Notes: generated by a model not told the origin, from the letters alone. Positions 44,470-53,632 are shown, counted from the stretch's first letter. The stretch is DNA of 64,000 bases from VRUE01 sp963817945 (GCA_963817945.1 CAWFQH010000002.1:1-64000), one strand, 5' to 3'. Numbers and translations are program-made.

Positions 44470-47400
44470 TCAGACGTTGAGTCGAGGCAGCGCCCGCTCC
44501 AGCGGCCGCGGCAGCCACCACACCCGCTCGCCCATCAACAGCATCAGCGCCGGCAGCAGAACGATGCGGACGACCGTAGCGTCGAGCAGCACGGCGACGG
44601 TCAGGCCCACTCCGAGCTGGCTGATCGTCGCGATCGAGGCGCCGGCAAAGGCGACAAAGACGGCCATCATGATCGCCGCCGCGCCGGTGATCACCCTCGC
44701 CGTCTTCGCTAGTCCGAACTCGATCGCGTCGGTGTGTCCGTGACCGGCGTCGTAGCGCTCGCGCATGCGCACCAGCAGGAACACCGCGTAGTCGATCGAG
44801 AGGCCGAAGACGACGCCGAAGATCGAGACCGCGCCGACGGCGTCGACGTACTCGTCGCCGCCCAGCGGCCAGCTCTCGGGCAGGTAGGTGAGCAGGGTCA
44901 GAACCCCGAAGGCGACGGCGACGGTCGCCAGGTTGAGACCAACCGCGATCGCCGCCAGCGGCAACGCCCGCAGCACCCAGACGAGGACGAGGAAGGTTAC
45001 GAGGGTGATCGCGACGACGACAAGGGGAATGCGGGCCCGGGTAACGCTGCTGTAGTCATTCAGCTGGGCCGCTCCTCCCGCGACGCCGGTCGAGACGTTG
45101 GCTTCGCGGGCCAAGTCCGCCGCTTCCTCCTCGAGCCGGTCGTGGAGCGCGATCGAGCCCGGCGTGTTGAACGTATACCGCGAGAGCACCAGCACGGTGG
45201 CGGCCTGACCGCTGTCGAGGTCGACCGCCGTCGCCGCGCGCTCCCGCAACGTCGGGCGCGCCCCGTCGAGGGCGGCGAGCACGAAAAAGCCGGAGTCGAA
45301 GAAGCCTGGGGTGGCGCGCTGCAGGCGGCTCGACTGCCGATTCAGCCGCCGGTCGCCCGCGATCACCTGGACCGAGGCGCGCCGCAGGCCCGACTGCAGC
45401 GGGTATGAGCGGTTGAACCCCGCCGCGAGGTTTTCTTCCAGCGCCGAGACGCCGTCCCCCAGCCGGGAGATGCCGCCGGCGAGGGCGTTCATCACGGCGC
45501 CGAAGCGGCTGAGCCCGTCGTCGAGCCTCGACGCGGCCCCGGACAGGCGCTCGGCGCCCCCGGCCAGTCTCTGACCGCCGGTCTCGAGGCGCCGCAGTCC
45601 GTCGGAGAGTTGCGAGGTTCCGTTTTGCAGCCGCCGCAGGATGTGCAGGCCGGATACCAACCAGGCGGTCACCTGCTCGGCTTCCTCAGCGTCTTCGAGC
45701 AGGCGCGCCTGCAGCGCCGAGAGCTCCGCCGGCAGCCCCGCGTATTCGGGCGCGTAGGGCTGGCCGCTGACGGGATCGGTCCCGCTGACCGCGGCAAGCG
45801 CCTGCCGCACCGCCTCGAAAGCCGCCGTGTAGTTGGGATCGGTTTTGCCGACAGTCATCGCTTCGAGCTGCTGGAGCGCAGCCGTTAGCCGCTCGTTGGC
45901 GACTTCGGCAGGACCCACCAGCTGCGGCAACTTCTGGTGAGACTCCCGGTTGAGCGACTTCTGCAGGCGCCGCGAGCGGACGAGGGCGTTGCGACGCAAG
46001 TTGGGGCCGAGGCTTTGGACGGCGAATTTCACCTGCAGGCCAGCCAGGGCGGCCCGGTGCTGGGCGGAGGCGAGCCGGCGCGTGCCGGACGCGAAAACCT
46101 CCAGCCCCGCGACAGCCCGTTCGCTGCCAGCGGTGGCCCGCGCGAGCGCCGCGGCGATCGCAGTGGCGCCCTCCTCGGCCCTGTCGGTCCCCTGCGAGAT
46201 CAGGCCGGCGCCGTAGGTCGCTTTCGACAACCCCTCACGCAGTTGCCGGACGCCGAAGGCAGCGCGGCGAAGGTTGCGGCCGAGACGGCCGAACTGCGCC
46301 AGCGGGCCGCCCGGTTCGCCGGCCCCGACGAGGCGGCGACCGGTCAGGCGCAGCGGCTCGACCGCCTCGGCGACCTGACCGGGGCCGATCACCGCCTGCA
46401 CGCCGGGCAGCTCGGCGATGCGCTGCTGCCAACGACTGAGGGCGTTGAGGCGGCCCGGATCGGTGATCCCCCCTTCATCGACGGTGGCAACAACCAGGAA
46501 GGGGGCGTCATAGCCGGGACCGATCGCCCTCGAGATCAGCTCGAAGTCTTGTCGGACCGGATCGTCGGGGGCGAGCTGCTCCTGGCTTGGGGGACCGGTC
46601 TTCAGGGCCAGCGCCGGCGCCGCCAAGAGGAGCACGATCGCCCCGATCGCAGCGGCGACAACGACTGGTCGGCGGAGCGCCGCGCCAACCAGCGCCATCA
46701 GGCGCGAATCGCCCTCCGCGGGCGCCACTGGGCCGATCCGCCAACGGTCGATGTTGGGACCGAGCAGGACGAGCACCGCGGGCCCGCCAACCACTGCGAC
46801 GAGGACGCTGAGGGCAACGACCAGTGCCAGGGTCACCGCCAGCGAACCCAGCAGTGATCCCGGCACGAGAAGGAAGGCGACCAACATCGAGAGCAGCAGG
46901 GTGCTGCCGGCGAAAACGGTGGTGCGGCCGGCGGTGCGCCGGGTGGTGCGCGCGGCCTCGATCGTCGTCGCCCCTTCGGACAGCTCCTCCCGGAAGCGGG
47001 AGACGATCAGCAGCGCGTAGTCAACCCCCAGGGCAAGGCCCATCATCGTGCAGACGACGAGGGCGAAGGCGTCGACGCTGAAGGAGTCGGCCAGCACCGA
47101 CAGCAGGCCGCGCGAGGCAATCACGGTCACCGCCCCGAAGGCGAGCGGGACGAGCGCGGCGACGGGCGAGCGGAAGACGAGCAGGAGGACGATCAGCAGG
47201 ATCGGCAGCGCGATCAACTCGCCGCGCTCGGTCGCGGCGATCGATTCGTCCTGGATCGCTCGCGAGAGAGTGGCAAAGCCGGTCTGGGTGGCATCGACGG
47301 GCGGGCGCACTCGTTCCTCCAGAACCTCGTTCAGTTCAGGGACGGTCTCGTTGACCGCCTCGCGAATGCCGACGTGAAAGTCGACGAGGATCAGGGCGCG

Positions 47401-47796
47401 GCCTGGATCCGGGCGCAGGCGGCGCACCGCGCTGCGGTCCCAGGGGGAGAGAGTCGTCACCTCGGGGTTTTTGCGAAGGGCGCGGATCAGCTCCGGGCCC
47501 TGCCGGTCGACCTCTGCCGCTGGGCCGCGCAGCAGGATCACGAACGGCGCGCTTTCGCCAAAGTGCTCGCGCAGCATCTCGTTGGCGCGCTCGGACGAAG
47601 TGCCGGGAATGCGCAGCGAGCTTGGACTGAGCTTCTCCTCGAGGCCGATTCCGATGATGCCGAGGAAGACGAGAACCAGCGCCCCGATGGCGAGCACGCG
47701 GCGAGGCTGACGCAGCAGCAGCGGGGCCTGAGGCTCCTCGGCGTCCTCCCGCAGCGCTGCCTGCTGGCGCTCTCCCCTGCTCCTTCTCAAAGGCAC
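44470..47796 (-). CDS. MMPL/RND-family membrane transporter (first copy)
   Basis: 1,108 residues, GTG start. RND fold with two repeats of six helices. The acidic proton-relay pairs sit in ALGVDYALLIVSRF (TM4) and GLSIDYAVFLLVRMRERY (TM10). Between the halves lies a long extracytoplasmic insert (about 500-880) with coiled-coil-like repeats (LRRLETGGQRLAGGAERLSG). MMPL proteins export lipids or lipid-linked molecules. It lies immediately upstream of the mce genes on the same strand and 42 bases from a divergent secreted paralogue. The paralogue at 58453 is similar along its length. Confidence 0.9.
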   Translation of the reverse strand: MPLRRSRGERQQAALREDAEEPQAPLLLRQPRRVLAIGALVLVFLGIIGIGLEEKLSPSSLRIPGTSSERANEMLREHFGESAPFVILLRGPAAEVDRQGPELIRALRKNPEVTTLSPWDRSAVRRLRPDPGRALILVDFHVGIREAVNETVPELNEVLEERVRPPVDATQTGFATLSRAIQDESIAATERGELIALPILLIVLLLVFRSPVAALVPLAFGAVTVIASRGLLSVLADSFSVDAFALVVCTMMGLALGVDYALLIVSRFREELSEGATTIEAARTTRRTAGRTTVFAGSTLLLSMLVAFLLVPGSLLGSLAVTLALVVALSVLVAVVGGPAVLVLLGPNIDRWRIGPVAPAEGDSRLMALVGAALRRPVVVAAAIGAIVLLLAAPALALKTGPPSQEQLAPDDPVRQDFELISRAIGPGYDAPFLVVATVDEGGITDPGRLNALSRWQQRIAELPGVQAVIGPGQVAEAVEPLRLTGRRLVGAGEPGGPLAQFGRLGRNLRRAAFGVRQLREGLSKATYGAGLISQGTDRAEEGATAIAAALARATAGSERAVAGLEVFASGTRRLASAQHRAALAGLQVKFAVQSLGPNLRRNALVRSRRLQKSLNRESHQKLPQLVGPAEVANERLTAALQQLEAMTVGKTDPNYTAAFEAVRQALAAVSGTDPVSGQPYAPEYAGLPAELSALQARLLEDAEEAEQVTAWLVSGLHILRRLQNGTSQLSDGLRRLETGGQRLAGGAERLSGAASRLDDGLSRFGAVMNALAGGISRLGDGVSALEENLAAGFNRSYPLQSGLRRASVQVIAGDRRLNRQSSRLQRATPGFFDSGFFVLAALDGARPTLRERAATAVDLDSGQAATVLVLSRYTFNTPGSIALHDRLEEEAADLAREANVSTGVAGGAAQLNDYSSVTRARIPLVVVAITLVTFLVLVWVLRALPLAAIAVGLNLATVAVAFGVLTLLTYLPESWPLGGDEYVDAVGAVSIFGVVFGLSIDYAVFLLVRMRERYDAGHGHTDAIEFGLAKTARVITGAAAIMMAVFVAFAGASIATISQLGVGLTVAVLLDATVVRIVLLPALMLLMGERVWWLPRPLERALPRLNV

Positions 47797-47838
47797 CCGT
47801 GGTAGTTTGGCGGTCGAGGCAACTGAGGGGAGTCAGGG

Positions 47839-48606
47839 ATGCGAAGGATCGTTCTGAGCACTGCGATCGGGTTGATCGCAATCGCCCTCGTCGCGGTGGG
47901 TGCGGCGCAGGCGATAGAGCTGCGCGTGGGCAAGATCGTCATCACCACCGACGGCGGCTTCACGCCGACGACCCTGCCGAAGCGAGAGAACGCGCCGATC
48001 AAACTTTACGGCCACGCGCGCTTCAAGACGATCGACGGCACCCGACCCTCGCCGCTGCGGACGCTGGAGATCGAATTCGACAAGCACGGCGCCGTGGAGA
48101 CCCGCGGCCTGCAGAAATGCACCCAGGCGAAGTTGGTCGCGACGACGGTTGCGCGGGCGCGCAAACAGTGCCCGGATGCAATCGTCGGCACCGGCTTCGG
48201 GACGGCGGTCGTCGAGCTCCCCGAACAGCGGCCGATCGAGGCCTCCTCCGCGCTAACCCTCTTCAACGGGCCGCGGGTGCACGGCAACCCGTCGGTGCTC
48301 GGCCACGCGCACCTCGACTACCCGGCGCCGACCACGTACGTGATCTTGATCGAGATCGAAAAGATCAACAACGGTCGCTACGGCTTCAGAACCGTCGCCG
48401 ACTTCCCCCGCATCGCCAACGACTACGGCTCGCCGCTTTACGGCCGGCTGAAAATCGGCAAGGAATGGATCTTTAAGGGCAAGCGGCTGAGCTTCGCCAA
48501 CGCCCACTGCCCGGACGGGCGCCTGCAGGCGCGGGGCGAATTCTCCTTCAAGGACGGCAGCTCGGTCCAGGGCACGTTGTTCAGGCCCTGCAAAGTCAGG
48601 AACTAG
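47839..48606 (+). CDS. Secreted paralogue-family protein next to MMPL
   Basis: 255 residues. The signal peptide ends near AQA at about 25. Family blocks: GKIVITTDGGFTPTTLPKRE, DGTRPSPLRTLEIEFD, a C-C pair (LQKCTQ; KQCPDAIVGTGF), LPEQRPI, TLFNGPRVHG, TYVILIEIEKI, WIFKGKRLSFANAHCPDG and FRPCKVRN. The ATG follows GAGGGGAG. Divergent from the MMPL gene, with 42 bases between starts, so the two probably share a control region. Function unknown. Confidence 0.82.
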   Translation: MRRIVLSTAIGLIAIALVAVGAAQAIELRVGKIVITTDGGFTPTTLPKRENAPIKLYGHARFKTIDGTRPSPLRTLEIEFDKHGAVETRGLQKCTQAKLVATTVARARKQCPDAIVGTGFGTAVVELPEQRPIEASSALTLFNGPRVHGNPSVLGHAHLDYPAPTTYVILIEIEKINNGRYGFRTVADFPRIANDYGSPLYGRLKIGKEWIFKGKRLSFANAHCPDGRLQARGEFSFKDGSSVQGTLFRPCKVRN

Positions 48607-48657
48607 CCCGCAACCTGAAAACGCTACCTTCGTTGTGTGCCGCGTGTTGAGGGAGCA

Positions 48658-49435
48658 ATGAGACGGCGGGGACGAAGGGGAGCTGTGACGCTTGCCGCGG
48701 CCTGCATGGCGCTGGTTCTCTCGCCGCTGGGCGCAGCCGAGGCCGCCAGGGTCACGGTTGGCGACCTCATCCTGCAAGCGGACGGAGGGTTCTCGCCGCA
48801 CCAGCTGCCGCGCGGAGCGTACGCCCCGATCAGCTTCCAGGGGCACGCCAACATCAAGATGCGCGACGGCTCGGTGCCGCCGGCGGTGCAACGCATCCGG
48901 CTCGACTACGACAACGACGGTCTGCTGACCACCGCCGGCCTGCCCGTGTGCGGCGCGGGGCAGCTAGCGAGCACGACGACGACCGAGGCACGAAACCGTT
49001 GCGGCAGCGCCCAGGTCGGCAGCGGCCACGTCGAGGCGACGGCTGCCATTCCCATCTTTGGCCGTGTCGACGTGCGCGCCCCCCTTACCTTCTTCAATGG
49101 CCCCAAACAGGGCCGCCGTTGGACCGTGCTAGCGCATGCGCAGACGGTGGTGCCGGTGCCGGAAACCTACGTCGTATCGATCCCCGTCGAACGACGGCGT
49201 GGCGCCTACAGCTACCGCTCGAACGATCGACATGCCGCCGATCCTGGGCGGCTTCGGAGCGCTCACCCACATCGACGCCAAGATCGGCCGCCGCTACCGG
49301 GCGGGAGGAGAGGAACGCAGCTTCGTCTCGGCCCGCTGCTCGGACGGCATCCTGCAGACCCAGGGCTACGTATCCTTCGCCAACGGCGACATCATCAGCG
49401 GCAGCATCTTCAAGCCGTGCACGCCGATCGACTAG
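48658..49435 (+). pseudogene. Secreted paralogue-family gene with a one-base frameshift
   Basis: The frame from ATG 48658 (GAGGGA upstream) reads a signal peptide and family blocks (VGDLILQADGGFSPHQLPRG, DGSVPPAVQRIRLDYDN, LTFFNGPKQG, ETYVVSIPVE) up to AYSYRS. The family continues only in the +1 frame: TIDMPPILGGFGALTHIDAK, then GRRYRAGGEERSFVSARCSDG and FKPCTPID, ending at 49435. Removing one A at 49222-49223 restores one open frame of 258 residues. It could be a true pseudogene, a sequencing error, or a rare frameshift. No other damage is visible, so the change is recent or artefactual. Confidence 0.8.
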
Positions 49436-49468
49436 CTTCGACCCCTGCCGGCGGCGGGCGGACCTTCC

Positions 49469-49474
49469 TATACT
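49469..49474 (+). promoter_or_regulatory. -10 element (TATACT) of the tRNA gene
   Basis: TATACT ends 10 bases before the first tRNA base. The -35 is not convincing. Confidence 0.5.
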
Positions 49475-49484
49475 TGCCGGCCGC

Positions 49485-49557
49485 GGGCCGTTAGCTCAAC
49501 CGGTAGAGCAGGAGACTCTTAATCTCAAGGTTGAAGGTTCGAGTCCTTCACGGCCCA
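49485..49557 (+). tRNA. tRNA-Lys (anticodon CUU)
   Basis: 73 bases fold into a full cloverleaf. The acceptor pairs GGGCCGT with ACGGCCC. The D arm is GCTC/GAGC. The anticodon loop CTCTTAA gives CUU, and the T arm is GAAGG-TTCGAGT-CCTTC. Position 27-43 is a G-A mismatch. CCA is not encoded; the next bases are CTG, the possible start of the O-methyltransferase frame. Confidence 0.96.
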
Positions 49558-50223
49558 CTGAAAGAGCGGTGGTCAGCGGTTGACGAGTACGTCGGCGCCC
49601 TTCTCGCGCCGCATGACCGTGCCTTGGACGAGGCTCTCGAAGCCTGCGGGCGGGCTGGGCTGCCGGCGATCCAGGTCTCGCCGCCTCAGGGCAAGCTGCT
49701 GCATCTGCTTGCCGCGACCATCGGCGCGAAGAAAATTCTCGAGTTCGGCACGCTCGGCGGCTACAGCACCATCTGGCTGGCCAGGGCGCTGCCCAAAGAT
49801 GGACGTCTGATCACCCTCGAGGCCGACCCTCACTACGCCGAGGTGGCGCGGGCGAACATCGCACGCGCCGGCTTGAGCGCGCTGGTCGAGCTGCGTGTCG
49901 GGGCGGCGCTGGACCTGCTGCCCGCGCTCGCCAGCGAGGATGGCGGCCCCTTCGACTTGACGTTCATCGACGCCGACAAGGTCCACAGTCCGGACTACTT
50001 CTCATGGTCGTTGGAACATTCCCATTCGGGGAGCCTGATCGTCGCCGACAACGTCGTCCGCGACGGCACCCTCGCCGATCGGGAGAGCGACGATCCGAAG
50101 GTCGTGGCACAGCGTCGCCTGCACGAGATGCTGGCCACCGAGCCGCAGGTCAGCGCCACGACGATCCAGACCGTCGGCGGCAAGGGCTACGACGGCTTCG
50201 CCCTCGCGCTCGTCACCACTTAG
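49558..50223 (+). CDS. Class I SAM-dependent O-methyltransferase (family 3), start unclear
   Basis: 221 codons. Methyltransferase_3 (COMT-like) features: SPPQGKLLHLLAATIGAKKI, EFGTLGGYSTIWLARALP (SAM motif I), LEADPHYAEVARANI, FDLTFIDADK (acidic metal/SAM motif) and IVADNVVRDG. The conserved N-terminus (VDEYVGALLAPHDRAL) is in frame, but no ATG, GTG or TTG lies between it and the tRNA. The in-frame options are CTG at 49558, directly after the tRNA, a TTG at 49531 inside the tRNA, or TTG 49624, which removes conserved residues. I list the CTG. Substrate unknown. Confidence 0.8.
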   Translation: MKERWSAVDEYVGALLAPHDRALDEALEACGRAGLPAIQVSPPQGKLLHLLAATIGAKKILEFGTLGGYSTIWLARALPKDGRLITLEADPHYAEVARANIARAGLSALVELRVGAALDLLPALASEDGGPFDLTFIDADKVHSPDYFSWSLEHSHSGSLIVADNVVRDGTLADRESDDPKVVAQRRLHEMLATEPQVSATTIQTVGGKGYDGFALALVTT

Positions 50224-50244
50224 CCGGCTGGACATGGGCGGTCC

Positions 50245-51717
50245 TCACCGCTCGCTCGCCTCCATCTGCTCCAGGCCCCGGTCCAGGGCGGCGATGGTCG
50301 TCGCACCCGCGGGCACGGGGGTGGCCCGGAACGTCGAGACCGGCAGCTGCAAGCGGAAAGCGGCATGCCCGTCGCGGTCGAAGGCGGTCACGAGGGGATT
50401 GTCTCCCCAGCTCACGAGCCAGCCACCTCCCGGGAGCGGTCGCGCCGAGCCACAGCAATGGCTCGTCCTGATCTGCGGATCGTTCAGCTGTCCGAGGTAA
50501 GTCGCGGTGCGCTGGTTGAGATCAAGCCGATAGGAAACGACGCGGGGTCGCCGGGGCCGGTCCTTCCCGTTGTCGTAGACGCTGATGTTGCCGCTCTCAC
50601 CGACACGGGCGTCGTGCTGGCCGCCGAACAGCTTGGCGGCCGGATCACCGACGAGCCGCAGCGACTCCGCCGTCTTGGTGCCGCCCAGCTTCCAGAGGAT
50701 GTCGCCCGTCGAGCGCTCGATGCCGTAGATCGCGTCGGTGTGGCGCATCGATACGACCACTTCGTTCGGCCCTCGAGGCTCGATCGAGTTGACGTGAACC
50801 GGATCGAAGGTGGCGACTCCACGGGCGCCCTGCTTGGCGTTGCTCAAGACATTGCGCCACCACCGTCCCGTCTCCCCAAGGCCGATCCGGCCACGCGAGT
50901 TCCATTGCCATACGACGCGACCGCGGGGGTCGACTTCCTGGATCTCGGCGAAGACTGCCGAAACGTCCTTGGGACCGCCGAAGCGGCTCAGGTTCACTTT
51001 CGTGCCAGGAGCGTAGGTGTCGACGAGAACGTTGCCGTTGCTCAGCTCCCGAAACTCGTGCCCGTCGATGATCTCCCCCTTCGCCCTCACCACGCGGACC
51101 AGCTCTCCCGAGAGCGAGCGGACCTCATGGGCCATGCGCGGATCCAAGCCGTAGCCATCTCCGAACGACCGGGCCCAAGACACCGTGCCGTCGCTGAGAA
51201 CCTGCGCCCATAGTGCTTGCGTATTCGGGCTGTACCACCAGCGCGGAACACCCTCGTGATCGAAGACGATCACCCACGGCCGCGCCTTCCGCGAGACCCT
51301 GAAGGCGACTGCGAACAGGCCGGAATCGATTGGACGCAAACGCTTGAACTTCCAGCTCGGAAAGCCCGGCGGCAGGCAGCGCACATCGTAGGTGCGGCGT
51401 TCGCCGCGGCTATCCACAGCGAGGGTGAAGTCCTCGCCGGCCCGGACGCCCGGATCGACCTGCATCGTGCCCGTCCTCGGCGCGGCCGAGCCGACCGCCA
51501 CCATGGCTCCATCTGCAGCATCGACCCGGATCGCCCCCCGCCCGCGTTCGCATCGCGCGACGTAATGGGTCTCAGCGGGGTCGAAGCTCGGATAGAGGCC
51601 GCTGATCGAAACTGAAACCTGCGCGCGTGATTCGCCGGCGTCGCCGCAGCCGCCGAGCGAGAACGTAAATGCGATCGACACACCGAGCCAGGCTAGGACT
51701 GCCGCTTTCCGCGTCAT
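50245..51717 (-). CDS. Arylsulfotransferase-like (ASST/PQQ-type propeller) lipoprotein
   Basis: 490 residues. The signal peptide carries a lipobox (LGGC near residue 24), so the protein is probably an extracytoplasmic lipoprotein. An N-terminal beta domain (about 30-120) is followed by a propeller-like region with arylsulfotransferase-family features: VIVFDHEGVPRWWY, IIDGHEFRELSNGNVLVDTY, DPVHVNSIEPRGPNEVVVSM, STGDILWKLGG and GQHDARVGESGNISVYDNG. His residues in DGHEF, DPVHVN and GQHDA are candidates for the active site, but the activity is inferred from the family. Convergent with the O-methyltransferase. Confidence 0.75.
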   Translation of the reverse strand: MTRKAAVLAWLGVSIAFTFSLGGCGDAGESRAQVSVSISGLYPSFDPAETHYVARCERGRGAIRVDAADGAMVAVGSAAPRTGTMQVDPGVRAGEDFTLAVDSRGERRTYDVRCLPPGFPSWKFKRLRPIDSGLFAVAFRVSRKARPWVIVFDHEGVPRWWYSPNTQALWAQVLSDGTVSWARSFGDGYGLDPRMAHEVRSLSGELVRVVRAKGEIIDGHEFRELSNGNVLVDTYAPGTKVNLSRFGGPKDVSAVFAEIQEVDPRGRVVWQWNSRGRIGLGETGRWWRNVLSNAKQGARGVATFDPVHVNSIEPRGPNEVVVSMRHTDAIYGIERSTGDILWKLGGTKTAESLRLVGDPAAKLFGGQHDARVGESGNISVYDNGKDRPRRPRVVSYRLDLNQRTATYLGQLNDPQIRTSHCCGSARPLPGGGWLVSWGDNPLVTAFDRDGHAAFRLQLPVSTFRATPVPAGATTIAALDRGLEQMEASER

Positions 51718-51788
51718 GCGGCGAGTCTAGGAATCGCTTGGCCCGGGCGGGATTCACTAGACCCCGGGCGATGATTCAAATGAGGCGC

Positions 51789-52604
51789 CTACTGGCCCGG
51801 TGAGCCGGAGGCGCCACCGAGGCTGAAGGGGCTCTGGAACGGTTCCCCTTGGGCGCCGGCTTTTTCCTGCCGCGCTTTGAATGCGGCGATGGATTTCTGG
51901 TATTCCTGGCCCTGTTTGCGGAATTTGTCCAGCTGTTTGTCGATGTTTTTCGCTTCCTGTTTGCTCGGGGCGCTGGCGAGGGCTCGTTTGGCCGCCACGT
52001 CGCCTGCCTTGAGGCCGCCGTAGAAGTACTCGTAGAGCGCCAATGAGCTGAGCGTGTTCAGATTCGGCCGCTCCTTGGCGGCAATCCGTTGCGCCCGCAC
52101 GGCAGCATTGGAGTTCTCTTCGACTTCCGCGAACGTGTAGGAGCCGCGTTCGGAAAGCGTGAAGAAAGTCTGGGCGACCAGCTGCGCGACGACCGGGCTG
52201 GCCTCCTCGCCGGCGACGTTCAGGTAGCGGTTCCACGATTCCAACGCGGCCTGGTAGTCATCGCGGGCCTCGGCAGGCAACTGCGGAGTTTCGTCTTCCA
52301 GCGAGGTACCGGTCTTGGCCTGGCCGGCCGAAAGCCGCGCCCGCGTCAGGGCCAGCAGCGTGTTCGCGTCTTTCGGATCTTTCGCCAGCCGCTCTTCGAT
52401 CCGCTCGATTTGTTCGTCGTAGACCTCGCTCGCGTCGCCGCTGCCGCTATTGCCGACGATTTCGCCGAGGTTGAAGGGACCGACGGTGAGGAAGAGGCTG
52501 CCGCCCATCAGCAGGGCCAGGACGGCATAGACAACTTTGACGACGTTCTTGCGCCGTCCTCTGGTGTCAAACACCATCCGTCGCTGTTCGCCGTCTCCCG
52601 CCAT
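51789..52604 (-). CDS. TPR-containing membrane-anchored protein
   Basis: 271 residues. A cytoplasmic basic start, one membrane helix (about 22-42), then tetratricopeptide-like helical pairs (EERLAKDPKDANTLLALTRA; DDYQAALESWNRYLNVAG; LNTLSSLALYEYFYGG). A charged coiled region and a Gly/Ser-rich tail follow. It comes after tatC by seven bases in the same direction, so it is probably co-transcribed and could assist export or assembly. No specific function recognised. ATG 52577 is an alternative start. Confidence 0.75.
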   Translation of the reverse strand: MAGDGEQRRMVFDTRGRRKNVVKVVYAVLALLMGGSLFLTVGPFNLGEIVGNSGSGDASEVYDEQIERIEERLAKDPKDANTLLALTRARLSAGQAKTGTSLEDETPQLPAEARDDYQAALESWNRYLNVAGEEASPVVAQLVAQTFFTLSERGSYTFAEVEENSNAAVRAQRIAAKERPNLNTLSSLALYEYFYGGLKAGDVAAKRALASAPSKQEAKNIDKQLDKFRKQGQEYQKSIAAFKARQEKAGAQGEPFQSPFSLGGASGSPGQ

Positions 52605-52611
52605 CAGTCGG

Positions 52612-53382
52612 TCACCGCTCCTGCGTCGAGGGTTTGCCCAGGCTTCCCGCGGCCGGCGGCCGTCCGAAGGCCCGTGCCAGCAAGATACTCAACTCATACA
52701 GAACGAGCAGGGGAACCATCTCGATCAGCATCGAGATGGGATCGACGCCGGGGAGGGCGGCAGCGAGGACCGCCATCGCGAGGTAGGCGTAGCGCCGGTT
52801 CGAGCGCAGCTGCTCGACGCTGACGATGCCCAGCCGCGTCAGCGCGATCAGCGCCAACGGCAGTTGGAAGATCAGCCCGCCGGCGAGCATCGTGGTCGAG
52901 AAGAACGAGTAGTAGTCGCGGGCACGCACCTGGGTGTTGAACTCGCTGTCGTTGAAGCCGAGCAGGAACTCGGTGGCTGGGGGCATCACGACGAAGTAGG
53001 CGAAGGCGACCCCGGCGGCGAACAGCAGTGGTGCCAGGAGCAGGATCGGCAGCACGACCCGGCGCTCAGCGTCGCTGAAGGCGGGCAGCACGTAGGCGTA
53101 GAGCTGGTAGAGGAGGATCGGCAGCGAGAGGATCAGCGCCCCGTAGGCGGCGACGGTGAGAGTCGTCGTGAAGGGCTCGGTGACTCCGAGGGTGAGCAGC
53201 TCGTCGTGGTCGTTCGGCAGCGGGTGCTGGGCGATGTCGAGAAGCAGCTGGCTCTGCCAGAAGCAGAGCGCGAGCGCGACGGCGAGGACAGCGGCGCAGA
53301 CGATTATCCGGTTGCGCAGCTCGTCGAGGTGCTCGACCAGGGTAAGGCGGTCCTCGTGGGAGACCGGCCTAACGCGGGACAT
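52612..53382 (-). CDS. tatC: Sec-independent (Tat) translocase subunit TatC
   Basis: 256 residues, six helices. TatC landmarks: LTLVEHLDELRNRIIVCAAV at the N-terminus (with the conserved HLxELR), ILLYQLYAYVLPAFSDAERR, and FAYFVVMPPATEFLLGF. It recognises twin-arginine signal peptides. Adjacent to tatA. The Rieske protein encoded at 57524-58195 has a twin-arginine-like leader and is a likely client. Confidence 0.94.
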   Translation of the reverse strand: MSRVRPVSHEDRLTLVEHLDELRNRIIVCAAVLAVALALCFWQSQLLLDIAQHPLPNDHDELLTLGVTEPFTTTLTVAAYGALILSLPILLYQLYAYVLPAFSDAERRVVLPILLLAPLLFAAGVAFAYFVVMPPATEFLLGFNDSEFNTQVRARDYYSFFSTTMLAGGLIFQLPLALIALTRLGIVSVEQLRSNRRYAYLAMAVLAAALPGVDPISMLIEMVPLLVLYELSILLARAFGRPPAAGSLGKPSTQER

Positions 53383-53393
53383 CGGATGGCGCC

Positions 53394-53618
53394 TCAGGGG
53401 CGTTTGGGCGCGACCGGCTCGCCCTTGCCCCGCTCGATCTCACGCGGGGAAGAGTTGCGGTCGTCGTCCTCGTCGTCGTCGCCGCCGAGCGAGCCGCGGA
53501 ACTCGCGGATGCCCTTGCCCAGCGAACGCCCGAGCTCGGGCAGGCGCTTTGGCCCGAACACGATCAGGGCAATGATTAGGACGACGACTATCTCGAGGGG
53601 ACCGATATTCCCAAGCAC
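53394..53618 (-). CDS. tatA: Twin-arginine translocase subunit TatA/TatE
   Basis: 74 residues. The short membrane helix (GPLEIVVVLIIALIVFGPKR) with the FGPKRLPELGRSLGKGIREF hinge and amphipathic helix is diagnostic, followed by an acidic, charged tail. TatA oligomers form the translocation path with TatC. The start is a GTG at 53618 with TACCAT eight bases upstream and no ribosome-binding site. tatC follows 11 bases after its stop. Confidence 0.93.
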   Translation of the reverse strand: MLGNIGPLEIVVVLIIALIVFGPKRLPELGRSLGKGIREFRGSLGGDDDEDDDRNSSPREIERGKGEPVAPKRP

Positions 53619-53626
53619 TGCGCCCC

Positions 53627-53632
53627 ATGGTA
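53627..53632 (-). promoter_or_regulatory. Leaderless-type -10 element (TACCAT) of tatA
   Basis: On the minus strand, TACCAT ends eight bases before the GTG at 53618. No Shine-Dalgarno site and no clear -35. Confidence 0.4.

Noticed and set aside
51741..51769. 7-bp CCCGGGC inverted repeat between the TPR gene and the arylsulfotransferase-like gene
   Set aside because: Short, GC-only, with a 15-base loop and no T-run; expected by chance in DNA this GC-rich.
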